Of a stretch of 64,000 nucleotides of DNA, positions 14,501-28,849 are shown one piece after another. The stretch's first letter is position 1; each line of letters begins with the position of its first letter. Below the pieces are notes generated by a model. The model had not been told where the DNA came from and did no database searches. It saw only the letters and a list, made by a program, of their open reading frames with translations. The stretch is from assembly GCA_017163975.1 (NCBI GenBank), contig JAFFSR010000136.1, positions 9,111,501 through 9,175,500 of the forward strand, written 5' to 3'. The translations under genes were made by a program, and so were the position numbers. Source of the DNA: Anastatus disparis (taxonomy: Eukaryota > Arthropoda > Insecta > Hymenoptera > Eupelmidae).

Positions 14501-17500
14501 AAAATTCACTTGTTTATAGATTTAGAAAGGAAAGCTTTAAACTTTGTTCGAAAGATAATTTTCTATTATTTAGAAATAAGCCACAAAATTCGCAATTTGT
14601 ATCAATAACGGACTTAATTTCGAGCTCCATAAATTTGAGATTATTAAATATATGTCGAAATTGGTAAAATCGCTAACGCAAGTTATATAGATTCTTTTAT
14701 TTTAAGTATCAATAAATATTTTTTTCTTATTTCAAGAAAATCTAATTTGGTATTAAAATAATTCTTAATTGTTAAATTTACAAAAGCTACAATTACTCAA
14801 GATATCGTTTAAATTTTCTGAAATCTTTTACATTTTTCCGTCTACTTTGAACGGTAATTTCATTACTATTTTAGTTTGTTTCGATTTCTAACATTTCGCA
14901 ACAACTTAAATTATTTAAGAAAAAACTACTTTTAAATTAAACCTTTGTTTTACATATAAAAAAAGAAAATTTTAATTTTATTCTAAACAATCGATTTGAT
15001 ACAACAAATTATCATGATCCATCTCTTAAGCTGAACATTTCACTTGGCTTCTATCTAATAAATCCTACCTAAAAGTTAAAGACTCTCCCATCTCTCTTTG
15101 TAGCCCCGTTTCAAAAAGCCTACAATATAACGGCTCGCTATATGCCTTTATAAAGAAAGAAAGAGTATGAAATAAAGAAAGAAAGAAGAGAGATATTGGC
15201 GTCGATGAGTTTCGCTTTATATAGGTACAGACGTACGCGGAAGCAAAATAAAGATAGAGGAGAAAGAAAAAGGTTCATACGTATATACCTCCTCCTCCTC
15301 CTCCTCTTAGCAAATCTTATAAATGCGGAGGAGTTTTAAGATACATACATAACTTATATACCTTCTTCTCTTACTTTATTCATCTCTCTTTCTCGCTCCT
15401 TACTCTCTCTTACTCTCTTGTCGCCGTATAGTTTTCACGAGCGTCTAAGAAGAGTTTGCGCTTTCGAGGAAACTATTAAGGTTCATCGCTTTTTACAAAA
15501 GTCTCAGAGAGTGTAATTAATGCTCTATACGTTTGGAAGATTATTCGAGCACCATATACGAGTGCATTAGTTATTTTAATGGGCCTTGTAATTAGAAACT
15601 TCAGTATATACGTACATTTAAAAAAAAAAAAATTTTTTTTATTCTGTTTTTTTTTTCAAGTCAGCATAAGATGAGTGAAATAAAAAATAAAGTTGGCATG
15701 TGAATTGAATGATAATGTCAGTTGATTTAGTATTTGGTATTTATTTTTCTTTGAGATCAGATGAAATTGTTAAAGGGTTATTTGTCTTTGTCTGTTATCG
15801 TTTTTTTTTTCTTCTTCTTTTATTAAAGATAGTTAAGAGACTTTGATTGATTGTTTATGTTAAGTTGGAGTTAAAATTAAATATAATTTAAAGCGTTTCT
15901 CATTTAAATTAATAGTTGTAATGTGCATATAATAACTGTAAACAGCGAGAATAAAAAATTTCTTTTTTTTATCACTAATTCTCATTTAATTCATACCTAC
16001 AGAAATCATGTTGATTTTTGTTTATACACTCGTACACGACTTTTGTAAATTTAATTATACACAAAACTGCAGGATGAATCAGCTAAAAAAATTTTCAAGT
16101 AAAAAAATAAGAACTCATTAGTTTCAGCAATTTTGAAGTCCAAGTTAAAAAAATAATATTCGTCGCTAATTTATAATAATAACGAGTAATAAAATAATAA
16201 AATAATAAATTATTTTATGAAGAAATCAACGTAAATAATTTGCAAAAAAGTAACTAAAAATTTTCTTTTACTCAATACAATAGTTACATAAAGAAAAAAA
16301 AAATTTATTATTACTTAATAAATGAAAAAAAGCGTATTATAATGAAAATAATTTCGGTGTTTTAAACTAATCATTATTTTTAACAATATTATTATACAAT
16401 AGATCAAAGTAAAAAGTTATTGAAGTGTACAATTACATTTGAGGAAATGAAAGTACCATAAGATTGTCGCTAGTCAACGTTGTTGTTTTTTACACGCTTT
16501 TTTCCAGTTGAATTAAAATTTAATTATTGAAATAACAGTTAAAATATCATTTTAGTTATAATAAGAAAAGTAAGCAATTCCAAACACTAAAAGTATAATA
16601 AAAAAAAAAGAAAATTTTTAATATTCATTAAAGCTATTAACTTGACAATTTTAGTAAACACGTTTAATTTCAGGAAACAAATAAAAAAAGAAACAATAAA
16701 TTAGATAAATAATGAAATTGTAGAAAATCTATTACAATATCTACGCTATCTTTAAACTAATATAGGTGTTAATACAGTCTATTGTTTTCAAGTGTTACAG
16801 ACATTGTAAAGTATATGTATTAGAGCGTACATTGAAAAATCGATCAAACGTACAACATAGTGATTGATCTATATATTGTTTGCTGTATCAGCAAATCATT
16901 CTTGAAAATGATCTTTAAAAAAATAAACTACTTTCCATAACTTTCTATTTTAATGAAAACTGTTATATTTACGTAAATAAAAAAAAAGTTTTTGTAGTTT
17001 ATAATTAATTTTGTAAACATTATTTATAACTTTTATTGAATAAAATAATTATAGTTTATTATTTTGATAATTTTAATATTAACAATAGTAATATTTTGGC
17101 TATAATAAATGTAATTTAAACTTATTAGATGAAAAAAGATGCTCACATATTTTGACACATTTGCTTTTTGATTATGTAGGAATTATTAAAGATAAAATTT
17201 AAAGCTACGGTGATTCATCGAAAATAAAAATAATAAAATAAAAATTAGGATTCTGACTCAACAGAATTAATGAGTTCTTAATATGTAGAAATATGAAAGT
17301 GAAAGAATAATAAATGTAAAGGATGAAAAATTTTTTTAAGGTCAAAAGATTCATCTTTCGACGATTCAAAAAAATTATTGTGCTAATTTTTAACATATAA
17401 AATAGTAGATTTATTTTATTATTACATAAAAATAATAAAAAAATAAATAAAAATCCAAGCAAAAAATATTTAAGAATTTAGTTAAATCAGTAGAAATTTA

Positions 17501-20500
17501 TTAACATAACATATTGCAATTAAAATTTTTATCCAGAACTAAAGAAATATTTCTGAAATGTAAACTATTTCTTTGGAACAAAAATGAAATCTCACACAAA
17601 AAAAGATTTAACTTTTACAGTATATATTGATGAACTCGATCTCGCTCGGTTGCAGCCGTACGTTAAATTACTCTCGTGAAAATCTCACCGCTTGCACAAA
17701 CAGTGAAATAAGATCGATTTCACGTTGATGGCATATATAGGAAATTGCATTGCACCCTCGCTTGTCGCGCGAAAAAAAATCCTAAAAAAAAATTCCACAT
17801 TAAACTAGCCGACAACACGCGGTTTCGAAACGTAGTTCTACACTTGCGCGCAATACGATTTTTTTTTTTGTTTCTTTGTCGTTTTTTTCATTCTATAAAG
17901 TGGTTGTATATAGGCTTGTAACAGGTGTATTTTATATGCAATACGCGACATGTGCGTGTGCTGTTGTTCGATTTTTCGGTTTGCGGTTTTACGAGAGGAC
18001 GTTATTTTTTTTTTTTTTTAAATCTCAGGTTTTATACAGGTAGGTGTTCGCAAGGTATTGGCTTTTTTTTCATAAATTGTTCGCGGAGTGATTGGAAATT
18101 TAATTTTTGTTGGTTGCCATAAAGATTTTTTTTTCTCTTTGTAACTAGTGGTTAATATTTTTATAACGTATATAAATTAGTTTCTTTTATAAAATAAAAT
18201 ACTTCCACAATACAAGTCCCTTGTAAAATTTATATGATTTATTTTTATATCCAAAGAATAAGAAGATTAAATTTAATATTGAAATTCGATAATTTTGAAT
18301 GAATTTGAATATCGAATAAATATATTTTATACAAAATAATTGTAATTTAAATCTTTTAAACTAAAAATACTCAATTAATAAATCAAAGCAAATTTTCATA
18401 AGATATAACTTCTTATGCGCATTCTTGTTATTGATAATACACGATAAGATATGTACACGATTATTACACAAGAAAATTTAAAGTGTAAACTTATTGGAGA
18501 AGATCGGAGTGGTTTCATCCGTTTAATAATTACAATATATCCATAGTGGTATCACGTAATTTTTTCTTTTTTAATTTTGCAATTGATGGTATTAATTAAT
18601 CAGATGACTCGTTATAATGTAATCTGTTTATCAAGGAGGTGATGTAAGACAATTGACAGGTTCTTAATGAAGTTTGTTACTATTAATAAGTTACAAATTT
18701 AATAATGCTTATAACTAGTTTTGTAACAGTTGATAGTTGTTAAAGTTTAATTAAATTAAAAAAAAAGTTTGTATTAAATTTAATTGTTAAAATGAAATAA
18801 AAAAATTTGAAGGAAAATTCTTTATTACTTTAAGAAAGTAAAAAAAAAGATTTTTTTAACAGAAATGATTTTTTAAAAATTGATTTCTTTGAAATTTATT
18901 ACTAGAAAATACAATAGCATAAAAAATACATTTTTACGTTTTAAATTATCGCTAAACTGTAGTCAATGCTCACATTTCAACAAAAATAATTTACTCTAAT
19001 TGATTTGTTGCTTTCACTCTAACAAGTGTTAATTGCTTGAAAATAAACTTTCACTAAAAATAATGGACAAAATATCAATAAAATTTATCATATTTTTTCT
19101 TCATAATTTTCCTTTTCCAACAATAAAATTTAAAAAAAGAAATTAACTACAGAAATAATCATTTAAAAATCTCACCATTTCTCTCCTAAGTATCGCCAAT
19201 TGTGTATCTAACGTTGTGAGTTGTCTACCTTGTGGCGATGGTCTTGAACCTTGGCTTGACAACGATGTCGTTGACGTTGGTGTTTTTGGTGCCCTTTGTG
19301 ATTTGCTTGTAGATCTTGCTGGTGGTGGTGGCGGTGGTTCGACAACCAAACCAGCACCATTTAAATTAAAACCACTTAAGCTACGCGGTAATGGCGGTAA
19401 TCCTTGTAACGATGACATCGCTATCCTCTCTATGATACTGTAAAATAAACAAAAGAAGTGATAACAAAGGGTTTAGCTGGTTATTTGGATATGGAATGCA
19501 TTGTTTTTATAGAGTATAGTGAAGCGTAATGATGACGATAGTAAATCTATCCTTCACGGGAAACGTGATTGCTTTACTGGATGATATAGAAAGTTATATT
19601 GTGCATGACGTTTGCAATATTTTTGTTGAAAAGAAAATTTTATTTTTATAAGATATGGATTATTGAGAAAAGTTTAATGCATAAGTTGGATGATTTGAAA
19701 ATTTTTTATACGTTATTCTTAAATTGTTAGAAAAAATATCTATATTACTCAATAAAACACATTGATTAACTTTGCATGGCAAAGCTGTTTTTATATAACA
19801 CCGATAATTATAGTAGGACAATAAAAAGAAATTATAATTAAAATTACTAGAAGAAATACCCTGACGCTGAATAATCTTATAATGAACTAGAAGCGTTAGA
19901 ATATTTAGCAGATAACGAAAAATTCTAAGAGTGCCTACGTAAAAATCACGGGTTTAAAAAACACGTTAAAAATGACCTGAAAAATTTATCATAAACAAAA
20001 TTTTGGCAAGTTTAGAACTATCGATCAAATTAAAATCAATCAATTGTCTCGCAATGGAATTCAGAATAAATTCTATATAGAAGTATAATTAAAATTACCC
20101 AGATAAAAATTACTTAACATATTTTAAAACTTATATTGATTTATTGTAAAAATTATTAATTATTGTTGTTTTTAACAAATGTAAAAGTAAAATTTATAAA
20201 TGGCGTGATAAATCATTTGAAATTATGTAGGAATAATTTAAAAAGTTATTTGTCAAAGATTTCCGAAAGTCATTTTGTCTCATGATAACCGTGATGTTAA
20301 TGGTGATTATTACAGAAATATTTTCTCCCTATAAAAACAAATAATCAATAAATTTTAAATATACTTTCTACCCTGTTTCTTTAAATACCTAACTTTATAA
20401 TGATTTTTTATAAATTTATTTATATAGCAAAATCAAATTAAAATATTGAGTAACATGAAACTTACAATGTATTGTTAAATTTACTGCGTGGTAATAAAAC

Positions 20501-23392
20501 AAGAAAATAAAACTTTGCTCCAATACGTTAATCTGATCAAGTAATAAAAATGATTTCAATTAAATATCTGATATTGTACTGAACCACAAAGTATGTTTAC
20601 TATATATTTAGCTTATTTTAAATATAACTAATAATAGGTATACTTGTCCCTTCCCCAACATTTCTTTCCACCTCACGTGACTCTATCGAAATAAATTAAT
20701 TTAATAATAACTTTATTACAATCACTTATTGATTTATCTAAAATATAATGTTTCAATTTATTTTTCATATAAAAAAATAAGTATTGATATTTCAAAAAAT
20801 TGAAATTTTACATTTGCTTTAACAGTAATCAATAGCTACAATAGTGTAATAAATCTTAAAAAGTCAATTAGTTTAAAAGAGTTGATGACTTCTTGACTTT
20901 ATTAACGCCGTTAATAAATCATTTTCTAATCAGTTTTAATCTTAACGTTCAACAATAATGGCTTAATCGAAGCTGTAATTTATTGTTAGATCGAACTATT
21001 AGAAAAAAAACCTTTGTTTAAATAAATTTTCTCAAGCTTTACGACAATTTTTTCTCTTAATAATACCGTACTAATAATGCAAGCACGTAATATTAGAAAG
21101 TATTATAATACTTTAAAATTATAATACATTTTAAAATAAACGTATTTAAAATCTCAATATACTAAAAACACATAAACTAGTAAATCTCTCTAGTCCAGAA
21201 TTGTTACTTCCGTGAATACCACAAAAAAAAGTATAATGTCCTTTACTAAATTTACCTCAAATCTTGTGTACAAAGCCTACACGACCACACGACTATTATT
21301 TCTTTATGCACGTGCGCGTCCCAACTTCTATAATGAAGTTAAGCAGTTCAGGCACGACTTATTTTCTAGTAAAAAAACTAATTAAAAAAAAAGGCAATTT
21401 TTTTACTTTGTCTTATAACCTTGTACCTTAATAGAGTCTTACTTTTACTGTCATATAAGATTTATTTTTATTCTAGCAGTGATCAATTATTTAAATAAAT
21501 ATAAATCATTTAAATGAAAGACGTGCGCTATTCTAAATTACAAAATTTCAAGATTTAAATTTCATCATAATGATTGTTATAGAATTTACAAATGTTATTT
21601 TATGTAAATAATATTTTGAAAATTATAGTACGCAAATATTTATTAATAGTATTAAAAATAATGTTCGTAATTTTGAGAATTAAAGGGTTAGTAAACTAAA
21701 TATCTGCAATAAGCTGAAAATTTAAATACGCTTATAGTGCTACGTTTAAGTGGTATTATGAAAATATGTATTTTAAAGTTAATGAAGCAAAAGTATAAAT
21801 TTAAAATAATAATCATTAATGCCACGTCATTAAATATTTCATAGTTAAAAAGTTTGCCTTTAATATATTATATTTACTGTAATCTTAATTTAATGTAAAT
21901 AACAGTGCTTATTCAAAAATTATATAAAATATACATATGTTCAATTATATCATATTTATGATACGATAAATTCCCAGATAAAATTAAAAAAGTTTACGTA
22001 AAGAATCAATTAAATGTATTACATTAATTTAAAAGACCATTAAGGAATCTTGACTGAAGTAAAACGTTAACACTTGTTTATCCACCCACACATCATAGTA
22101 AATTAAAAGCCATTCTTAGTTCCCTAACATCCTGAAAATATACCCTCGACAAAGAGAGAGAAAAAAAAGAGGTAAAAATAAAAGGGTAAAAGGAAAGAAA
22201 TCCCTTAACCTCTTATAAATCCATGCATGCTCGCGACTCGCGAGTGTTCCCACGAAACATAAACAAAGAAAAGAGAGAACTACTACTACTTATACTACTA
22301 CTACTATTACAAGAACTCTGCTGTCATTCCCCCTTTCGTGAATACACACGTGCTTAGTCTTTGCAGCTAGTTTGCTCTCGCTCACTTTTAATCGCTCCTC
22401 AGGCGAAAGTCTCCCTACCTGGAAAAATCGAGGTCACCGAACTCCAGCTGGTTCTCAATTTCCCCTTCTTCTCCATTATCTTGATTCTGTTGCTGTTGCT
22501 GCTGCTGTTGTTGCTGCTCCTGCTCCTGCTGCTGCTGTTGATCAAATCCATTGACCACAACGTTGACCTCTTCAGCTGGTAATGTTATTTTAGTTGAAGA
22601 ATATCGTACTCCAGCTTCTAACCAATCTTGACGTTGAATATTATCGTGTTCTTCTTCGTTACTACTTGAAATATGTACGTTTTCTGATGCATCGTCTATT
22701 ACCACGACTGTTGCACATTTATCTGTTGTAATTGTCGGACTACGGTTATTTGGTTCAACGATTACTGGTTCTTCTTTAAATGATACATTATGACCTTTTT
22801 TCTTTTTTCGCTCAGCACTACCTTCCGCTTTAATTTCAGGTTTTATTGACAATTCTGAACTATTACATTGATTCTTTTCATTGTCATTAATATTGTTATT
22901 ATTATTGTTGTTGTTGTTGTTTGATACACAATTTTCTTCATTTTTTCTTTTGGACGTATCGTCTATTTTTATCTCATTTTCTTCCTTGTGATGTTTACCA
23001 TTAACTGGCCTATTGACTTGCTGTAATTGTTGCTCTTTACTATAATCTCTGGATAAGGGTCTCTTCTTTTCTTCCCTATCGATGGAAGGCCTTCGTTTTT
23101 GTTCGTCTATTATTTTACCATTACTTTCAAGCCCTGGAGGGCTTGATGCTTTGGCTAAGTGGGCAGAATCATATATAATTGTCCTTCCACTATTAACATT
23201 ATTGCCATTACCTTCTTGTTGCTGTGGCTTTTGTTCTTCCTGACGCCATGGCTTTTGATTTGGAGGTGGTGGTGCTTGGCGTGTTGGGCAAGGTGGCCTA
23301 GGAGATTTTTTTAAAGCTTCAGCAACGACCTGTCTACTTGGCCGAGGTGGCACTGGCGGCGGGTGCGCCCGTTGAGACGCCGCCAGCTGCAT
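5586..23392 (-). CDS. FAM89/LRAP25-like leucine-repeat adapter with long N-terminal extension
   Basis: CDS is complement(join(5586..5903,19176..19437,22419..23392)), 517 residues. Intron phases agree: exon 1 ends GATTTTTCCAG|GTAGGG (phase 2) and exon 2 begins ACAG|TATCATAG, giving Ser-Ile-Ile in frame; exon 2 ends AGAGAAATG|GTGAGA and exon 3 begins ACAG|TTTGGA (phase 0). The C-terminal part matches vertebrate FAM89A/B: GLPPLPRSLSG at 337-347, then LDTQLAILRREM, then FGLRQLDLSLLSQLW and SLNESIQEF from residue 413. Mammalian FAM89B (LRAP25) is known to scaffold MRCK kinase with LIMK1 in lamellipodial actin control; the same role here is inference. Residues 1-331 are unlike FAM89: SH3-ligand-like proline motifs (PPVPPRPSR), then acidic/lysine-rich sequence, an Asn run and a Gln run. 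The tail has a His-rich run (480-491). An in-frame TGA at 23423-23425 precedes the chosen ATG. Met332 (19418) could be an alternative start. A possible acceptor near 23416 could add upstream coding sequence. Confidence 0.82.
10199..10406 (-). mobile_element. tRNA-derived SINE, copy 1
   Basis: On the minus strand the element begins with a degraded tRNA-like head: an A-box-like GTGGCTCGAACGG, a loop of the form CT-CAC-AA, and a decayed B box (AGTTTGAATCCC). An unrelated body containing CAAGCACCACTGTAC and a tail ending in TAAATAAAATTAAAAAAA follow. The whole unit aligns with a second copy at 36929-37132, so it is a dispersed repeat. Its tRNA stems do not pair properly, so it is not a working tRNA gene. 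It lies in the large intron of the FAM89-like gene, in the same orientation as the gene. Confidence 0.8.
15288..15305 (+). repeat. (CCT)6 microsatellite
   Basis: Six perfect CCT units inside the GC-richer, pyrimidine-rich island of the large FAM89-like intron. Confidence 0.85.
19438..22418. other. First coding-region intron of the FAM89-like gene
   Basis: About 3 kb of A+T-rich intron. No exon or RNA gene recognised. The upstream end (about 22.15-22.4 kb) is GC-richer, with a purine-rich stretch and short CTA repeats. Confidence 0.7.
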
Positions 23393-26300
23393 ACTCTGAA
23401 GCTTCGTCAGTTTATCTAATTTTCAAAGTTTTATATTAATTTATATAACTTGTTTCGTCGATAATTCTTCTTGCTGAAGATAGGATAGATAAACCTTATC
23501 AGTCGATAAAATTTTATTTCTTTCTTATCGTTACTGATGAAAACAAGAAATTGATTTTGCAAGGGAAATTTTATTACCTCTTTGTGATTGTATTTTGCAC
23601 TTACAGTGAACAGATGAATCACAGTAGAAAGTTTTGTTTGTCAATAGAAGATAAGATAGTATCCAGATCATTGGACTTGATCAATTGTATAAGCTTTTTA
23701 TACGTTTGTAATTTATAACATGGTTAAATATATCTATTATCTTCATAATATATACATGTGGTATATATTACGTCTTTTAATTAAAACATTTTTATTACTT
23801 CGATGAGTAAGGAATATTTTTAGGAAATTTGTTGCAATTTTTATATCAATACTAAAATTAGTCAACTGTAAATTCCAACTAAATTGAAATTATGATATTT
23901 GAATGTTTCCTTTCTCGGTATATCTAAATTATTTGTAATTTATTGTTAGATGGATAATCAATAGTGAAAAACAGTTTTAAGACTTCAGTTATTTGATGTT
24001 TTATTATTTATCACTTTTTGTTTGTTGTAACAGCCAATCAATTTAATGACAGGTACTAACTCAGACTTTGGTAAGTCGATTTGATTAACTTAAGGTTTGT
24101 ATCACTTTTGATGTGATATACAACATGTACTATTAAAAATTTCACTTTGTTTATCACTTTAGATTTTCTCAAACCTTTTCAAATGGCAAAACAATACGCG
24201 CTAATATTTTTTGGTATCGACATCAATAATAGATGAAAACCAAAAGTGGAGTCTCAATTACTGTCTGACAGTTATGATCGTTTGTCAAGCATTCGTTTAA
24301 TGATACAAAAGAAAGTAGACTTTCGTCATAATCCTTTTTATATATATCGACCTTCTTTTTTAACACCAAACTTAATTTAGATTTTTAGGATAAGCAATAC
24401 CAGAGTCTCTAGAGTGGCCAGCGAAAATTTGGAGGTCGACGATTTAGATCAATTCGTTAAGATTTTATATAACAAAACAGCGTGCGGGCACCGATTCATA
24501 TTTCTTTTTCTCCTTTTTTTTTATTAACAGACGTCTCTTCGTATGAATCTTAATGAGCGTACACCACAGTACTTGTAGCTATTTCTTTTGTTAGTTCTCC
24601 TTTTTTTTCGAGGTCAAGCCGCTACTGAATTTCGTGAATACCTATTCTCCCGCAGCTCCGCTTCCGTTTCCACCCACTTTTTTTTTTAGCTGAAACCAAA
24701 GAGAAATCAGCGCGCACAACCGGCGAAATTTTCGGCGTCTCGCTCGTCTCTTTTACGACACTATTATTTTCGCATTCGCAAGGCAATAATGAAAAAGTGT
24801 GCTCCTTGAGAGAACAAGTTTTCGAGTTCGAGATCAGAATAGGATTTTTCACGATGCAAAAATGGTCATGTACACACACACACTGTAAACTGGATGTGGC
24901 TGTTAAATTTCGAATTTTGTTTCGCTTGTACCAAAAGTAAGTAGCCGTAAACCTTTTTTTTCTGGTACATGCAGTTAAAAGATGAAACAATTGTATGTTT
25001 TACTGTCTCGGTTATAATTGACTTGGAAATCGAAAGAGTATTTCACTATCAGTATTAATTCCAATTTATTGATCTAATCTATGTCAGATATTTTATTATC
25101 CGTAATTTAATGAGAAATAAAATATTTTCTTCAATGTTTATAGCACACCTAAAAAAGAAAGATAATTCAACATCACAAGATCAATCGAAGATTCTTTAGT
25201 TTTTCAGAGAGAAAGAAGAAACTCGATTAATTTCTAACATAACAATATTTATCAATTTTTAGAACCACATTGATTTTTTTTATTGGATAAAAGTTTTCAT
25301 AAGACACTTTTCTTTTTATATCCAATAGAAGATGGACGATCCGTCAAGTTATATAGCAGTCGATGTTCGGTCACGCTTGTTTGTTGGAAATTAATTTCCG
25401 AAGATACTTTACTTCCGTTCGTTTCTGGTTGAACGCTTCTGTCTCATCCTCTCTCTGTTTCTCTTTCGAATGAAAACCGGTTGCTGGCTTTTTTTTATAT
25501 ATACCTTTTGAATCGATCCTTTTCGGCTTGTTTAGCTTGAAAAATATCAAACAAAACTCCCTCGTTCAAAAAAACTCAAAGGTCTTGGTTACGTAAAATT
25601 CATCCTTGACGCATTGGTGAGAGAAGAAAATTAAAGCTTCGCTTTATATATATACGTGCATTCCTATATTCTATACCGAGTGTCATTAGTTGCTGCGTTG
25701 CTCCGGCAATGACAATTTTCTAAAACGAAGTACTCATAGTTATGTCACGTGACTGCTAGTGCTACTGACTCGATGATATATACCTCTTTCCTTCTATCTT
25801 TCTTTCTGTCTCTCTGTCTGCGCGAATTCCAGCGAGGCTGCGGTTTATGATTGCTGCTGCGTTTCCTTCTCTTACTTCTTTTCTTTTATTTTCAACCTTT
25901 TTTTTTTTATTTTCTTCTTTAAAGAAAAGAAGATATAAGGTGCACAACTAGGGAAGTTTATATGTTTTTCTTTACTTTCATCGAAACTAAAGAAGAATGT
26001 ACATGCGATATTTCAATGGAATTCGTTCGTTAGTATGTTAACTTAGATTACAAGTTAGTAGTGTTTTTTTTTCTTTTGATTAGATCTGCGTAGTTTTGCA
26101 AAAGAATTTTAAATTCAGTGAATTTTCACGTGGCTGAGAAAACTTTGCTTTGTTTTGTAAAGAATTTTTACCTAAAGAAGTTATGTAAGCTTTTTTTTTA
26201 AAGATTTTATCTCTTTTATTTGTTTGAAATTAATCATTCGATGATTAATTGTACAAAAATTTTAATAAGTCTGAACAAAAAAATTTCTTTGGCGTTGACG

Positions 26301-26748
26301 ATTCTTCGAATTATTTCACATTTTATACTTATGCACAATTAATTCTGTCACGTTGTGTACGGGATCAAGGAAAAAAGTCACTATTTTTACATACAATAGA
26401 AACGAACACTTTATTGCTCCGATTTTCAATACGACGTATAGAATAAATGTTTAACTTCTACAAATGGCACTGGCTAAACTTGTTTTATCAATCACTTTTT
26501 CACTTTATTATTTTGTTTAAACGACGTTTTCTATTAAGAGTAACATGTATTGTTGTGTACTAGTTTATAAACGACCTTATACACGCGCACAATAAGAAGA
26601 AGAAGAAAAAATAAACAAATTGTAATCTTCTGTCCTCAAACTCTTTTGCACAGCATCGTTTTCCATTCGTAGACTAACAATATAAATAACCTTACACAAT
26701 GCAAAATGTTACATACGAAACTTTGTTATCAATTTGACCGTATGTTCT

Positions 26749-26755
<7 letters not shown>

Positions 26756-26781
<26 letters not shown>
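26756..26781. repeat. (TA)13 microsatellite
   Basis: Uninterrupted alternating TA run of 26 bases in intergenic DNA. Confidence 0.9.
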
Positions 26782-28098
26782 CCATAGTCAATGTTTTATC
26801 ATCGTTGCGCTTCTTTTTACAAAGCCGAAAACATCCGAGCACGAGTAGTGTCGACAACGAAATGTATAATACTACCAGATACTAACTTTTCTCAGTCCAC
26901 GTGCATGTGCAGTAGCGTTGATATGTATCCCTTCCACTTTGTTTTTTAAATTATTTCACTTGAATAATCGGGTAGCACGCATCACGTTGGAATTGTCAGA
27001 TGTAAAAATCAAACGATGTACCTTAAACGTATGTACTTGTCATTTTAGTTTCAATTCAATCTTGATATTTTATTTAAAGTTCATTATTTTTTTTTACTAT
27101 TTATCAACGATTAAGAAGTAATTATCGTTACGTAAGATAAATTAATAAAATTCCAATGTAACAAGTGATTGTAAAGTTATTACAATGGAATGCGAGAGAT
27201 ACCGATAGAAAATGATTTGGTTACCTTGAAAGATTCGATTTAACTATCGAAACCATTCGCCACGACAAGAACTATTACTTTTTCCGCAACGACGAAAAAG
27301 AAAAAAAAAATATCTCTTTTAGCTTATTACACTTGTAAGCACGCTGCTTTTTTTTTATGTTACACCGTAACTTCACGTGTGTCCGGTATACTTACGTACC
27401 ATAAAAATCATGGATACAAGCAACACTAACAATTAACTCTTTGTCTTTTGTCAGTTCACGTGAGGTAAGCGTTACATATATAAATATGTAACCTCGTGAT
27501 TATCTTTACTTATTTCTTTTTTTTTTCTTTTACTTCGGTGTTACTTTTTTTTTTATGTTTCTTGGCACCTAGCAAATTTTTCCTTTTATTTTTTTAAAAC
27601 TGCGACTCGAGTTATTTCAACTTATTTTTTTTCTCTTATTATTGCTCATTTCCTCTCTTTTGAGCGCAAACCTTCAAAGAAAATATCTTAGCAGCATTAA
27701 AGTGACAAGGAGAGGCTCAATGACGGAACTCGCAATTTTTTTTTTCCTTTATTTTTTTTTTCAACTTTTACACTCCTCGCCTCCTTTTGTCCATCCTGTT
27801 CTTTTTTTTATTCTTCTCTTTTAGCGGCTTGCACGAAACTGCCAGGAAGCACGCGATTTTCGCGCTTTCTACATTTTCTTCAAAACCTCAAGTCTTTTTT
27901 TTTAAATGTTAGTACATTGATGTCTTCTTATAATGTATTTTTAAAACCAAACTGGTTAGCTGTCAACATCTTCCCACTGGTCGTGAGTCACTTGTGAGAT
28001 TATTTTTTTTTTCTTTCCTTTTATCAATAAAGATTCATTTTCTAGATAAGTCGGCGGAATTTCATTAGAAATCTCACTGTTTTTTTCAGCGATAACGG

Positions 28099-28150
28099 AT
28101 CGAAAGATCGATCGTCATCGATCACGTCGATCACAACATTATCGATCTAT
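28099..28150. promoter_or_regulatory. CGAT-motif cluster, possible enhancer or insulator
   Basis: Several CGAT cores lie within about 60 bp, including GATCGATCG, CATCGATC, CGTCGATC and TTATCGATC, with CGATAAC just to the left. In flies such motifs bind DREF or BEAF-32; binding here is inference. It lies about 4.7 kb upstream of the first FAM89-like coding exon. Confidence 0.25.
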
Positions 28151-28849
28151 TCGTCGCGTATACAGACTCTTTTTTTGCTGAAAATTCCTCGATGTTTTTT
28201 TTATATTTTTTTAATTATTCTATTCTTACACGGATGATAATAAAAATTTCAAAGAGAAATCGTTTAACTAATGGTCTTCTCGATAAACAATTAACAATGT
28301 GCTTTCTAAGTGTGATTAATTGAATTTAAAAATTCCAAGTGATCAATTAAAAAAAAAATGCTGTTTTTATTTTCTTTCACAAAACTGGTCTTCGATTATT
28401 TTTGTTTTTTTTTTCACTTTGTTTCAATGACAACAAGTTTTTTTATCGTCAAAAGAAACCAGATGTCAAAATTTAAGTGTATTGAGACAAAAAAAATGTA
28501 CAAAAAATAACATAAACGACCACACGCGAATCTCCTTGTCTCTATATCTTTACATATATAGAGAACTAGTGTGCGCGTTCTCCAATGTTCCTCTTTGTTC
28601 GATGTATCTGCCCCGTTCTCCAGTATATTCACTTTTAAACTCAACGCTTTAATCTTTATTTTATTTTATATTTTTCAACTTCGCCACTTACGTGTACAGG
28701 TAAAAATAAGGTATGAAATAAAATTGATAAAAGTTTTTCATCTCCATCTTAAATCAAGTCCATATAATTAACACATATTCATATCAACATATATTATATG
28801 GTACATAAAACTCGGTTATATTGTGTGTATAGACCGGGCGCGTTCGAAA

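Larger units (their letters stand above)
5904..19175. other. Large intron of the FAM89-like gene
   Basis: About 13.3 kb between the second and third coding exons. No nested coding gene recognised; open frames here are short and low-complexity. Contents seen: purine-rich islands (about 7.37-7.86 and 9.48-9.95 kb), a SINE at 10.2-10.4 kb, GC-richer islands at about 10.9-11.5, 15.1-15.5 and 17.6-18.1 kb, and a CGATA-rich patch near 13.1 kb. The rest is plain A+T-rich sequence. Confidence 0.7.

Noticed and set aside
22361..22582. Plus-strand open frames with Leu or Ala runs
   Set aside because: Antisense shadows of the Gln-repeat coding part of the FAM89-like exon.
24622..24990. 122-residue minus-strand open frame
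   Set aside because: No recognisable motif and no supporting exon structure; open by chance in a slightly GC-richer patch.
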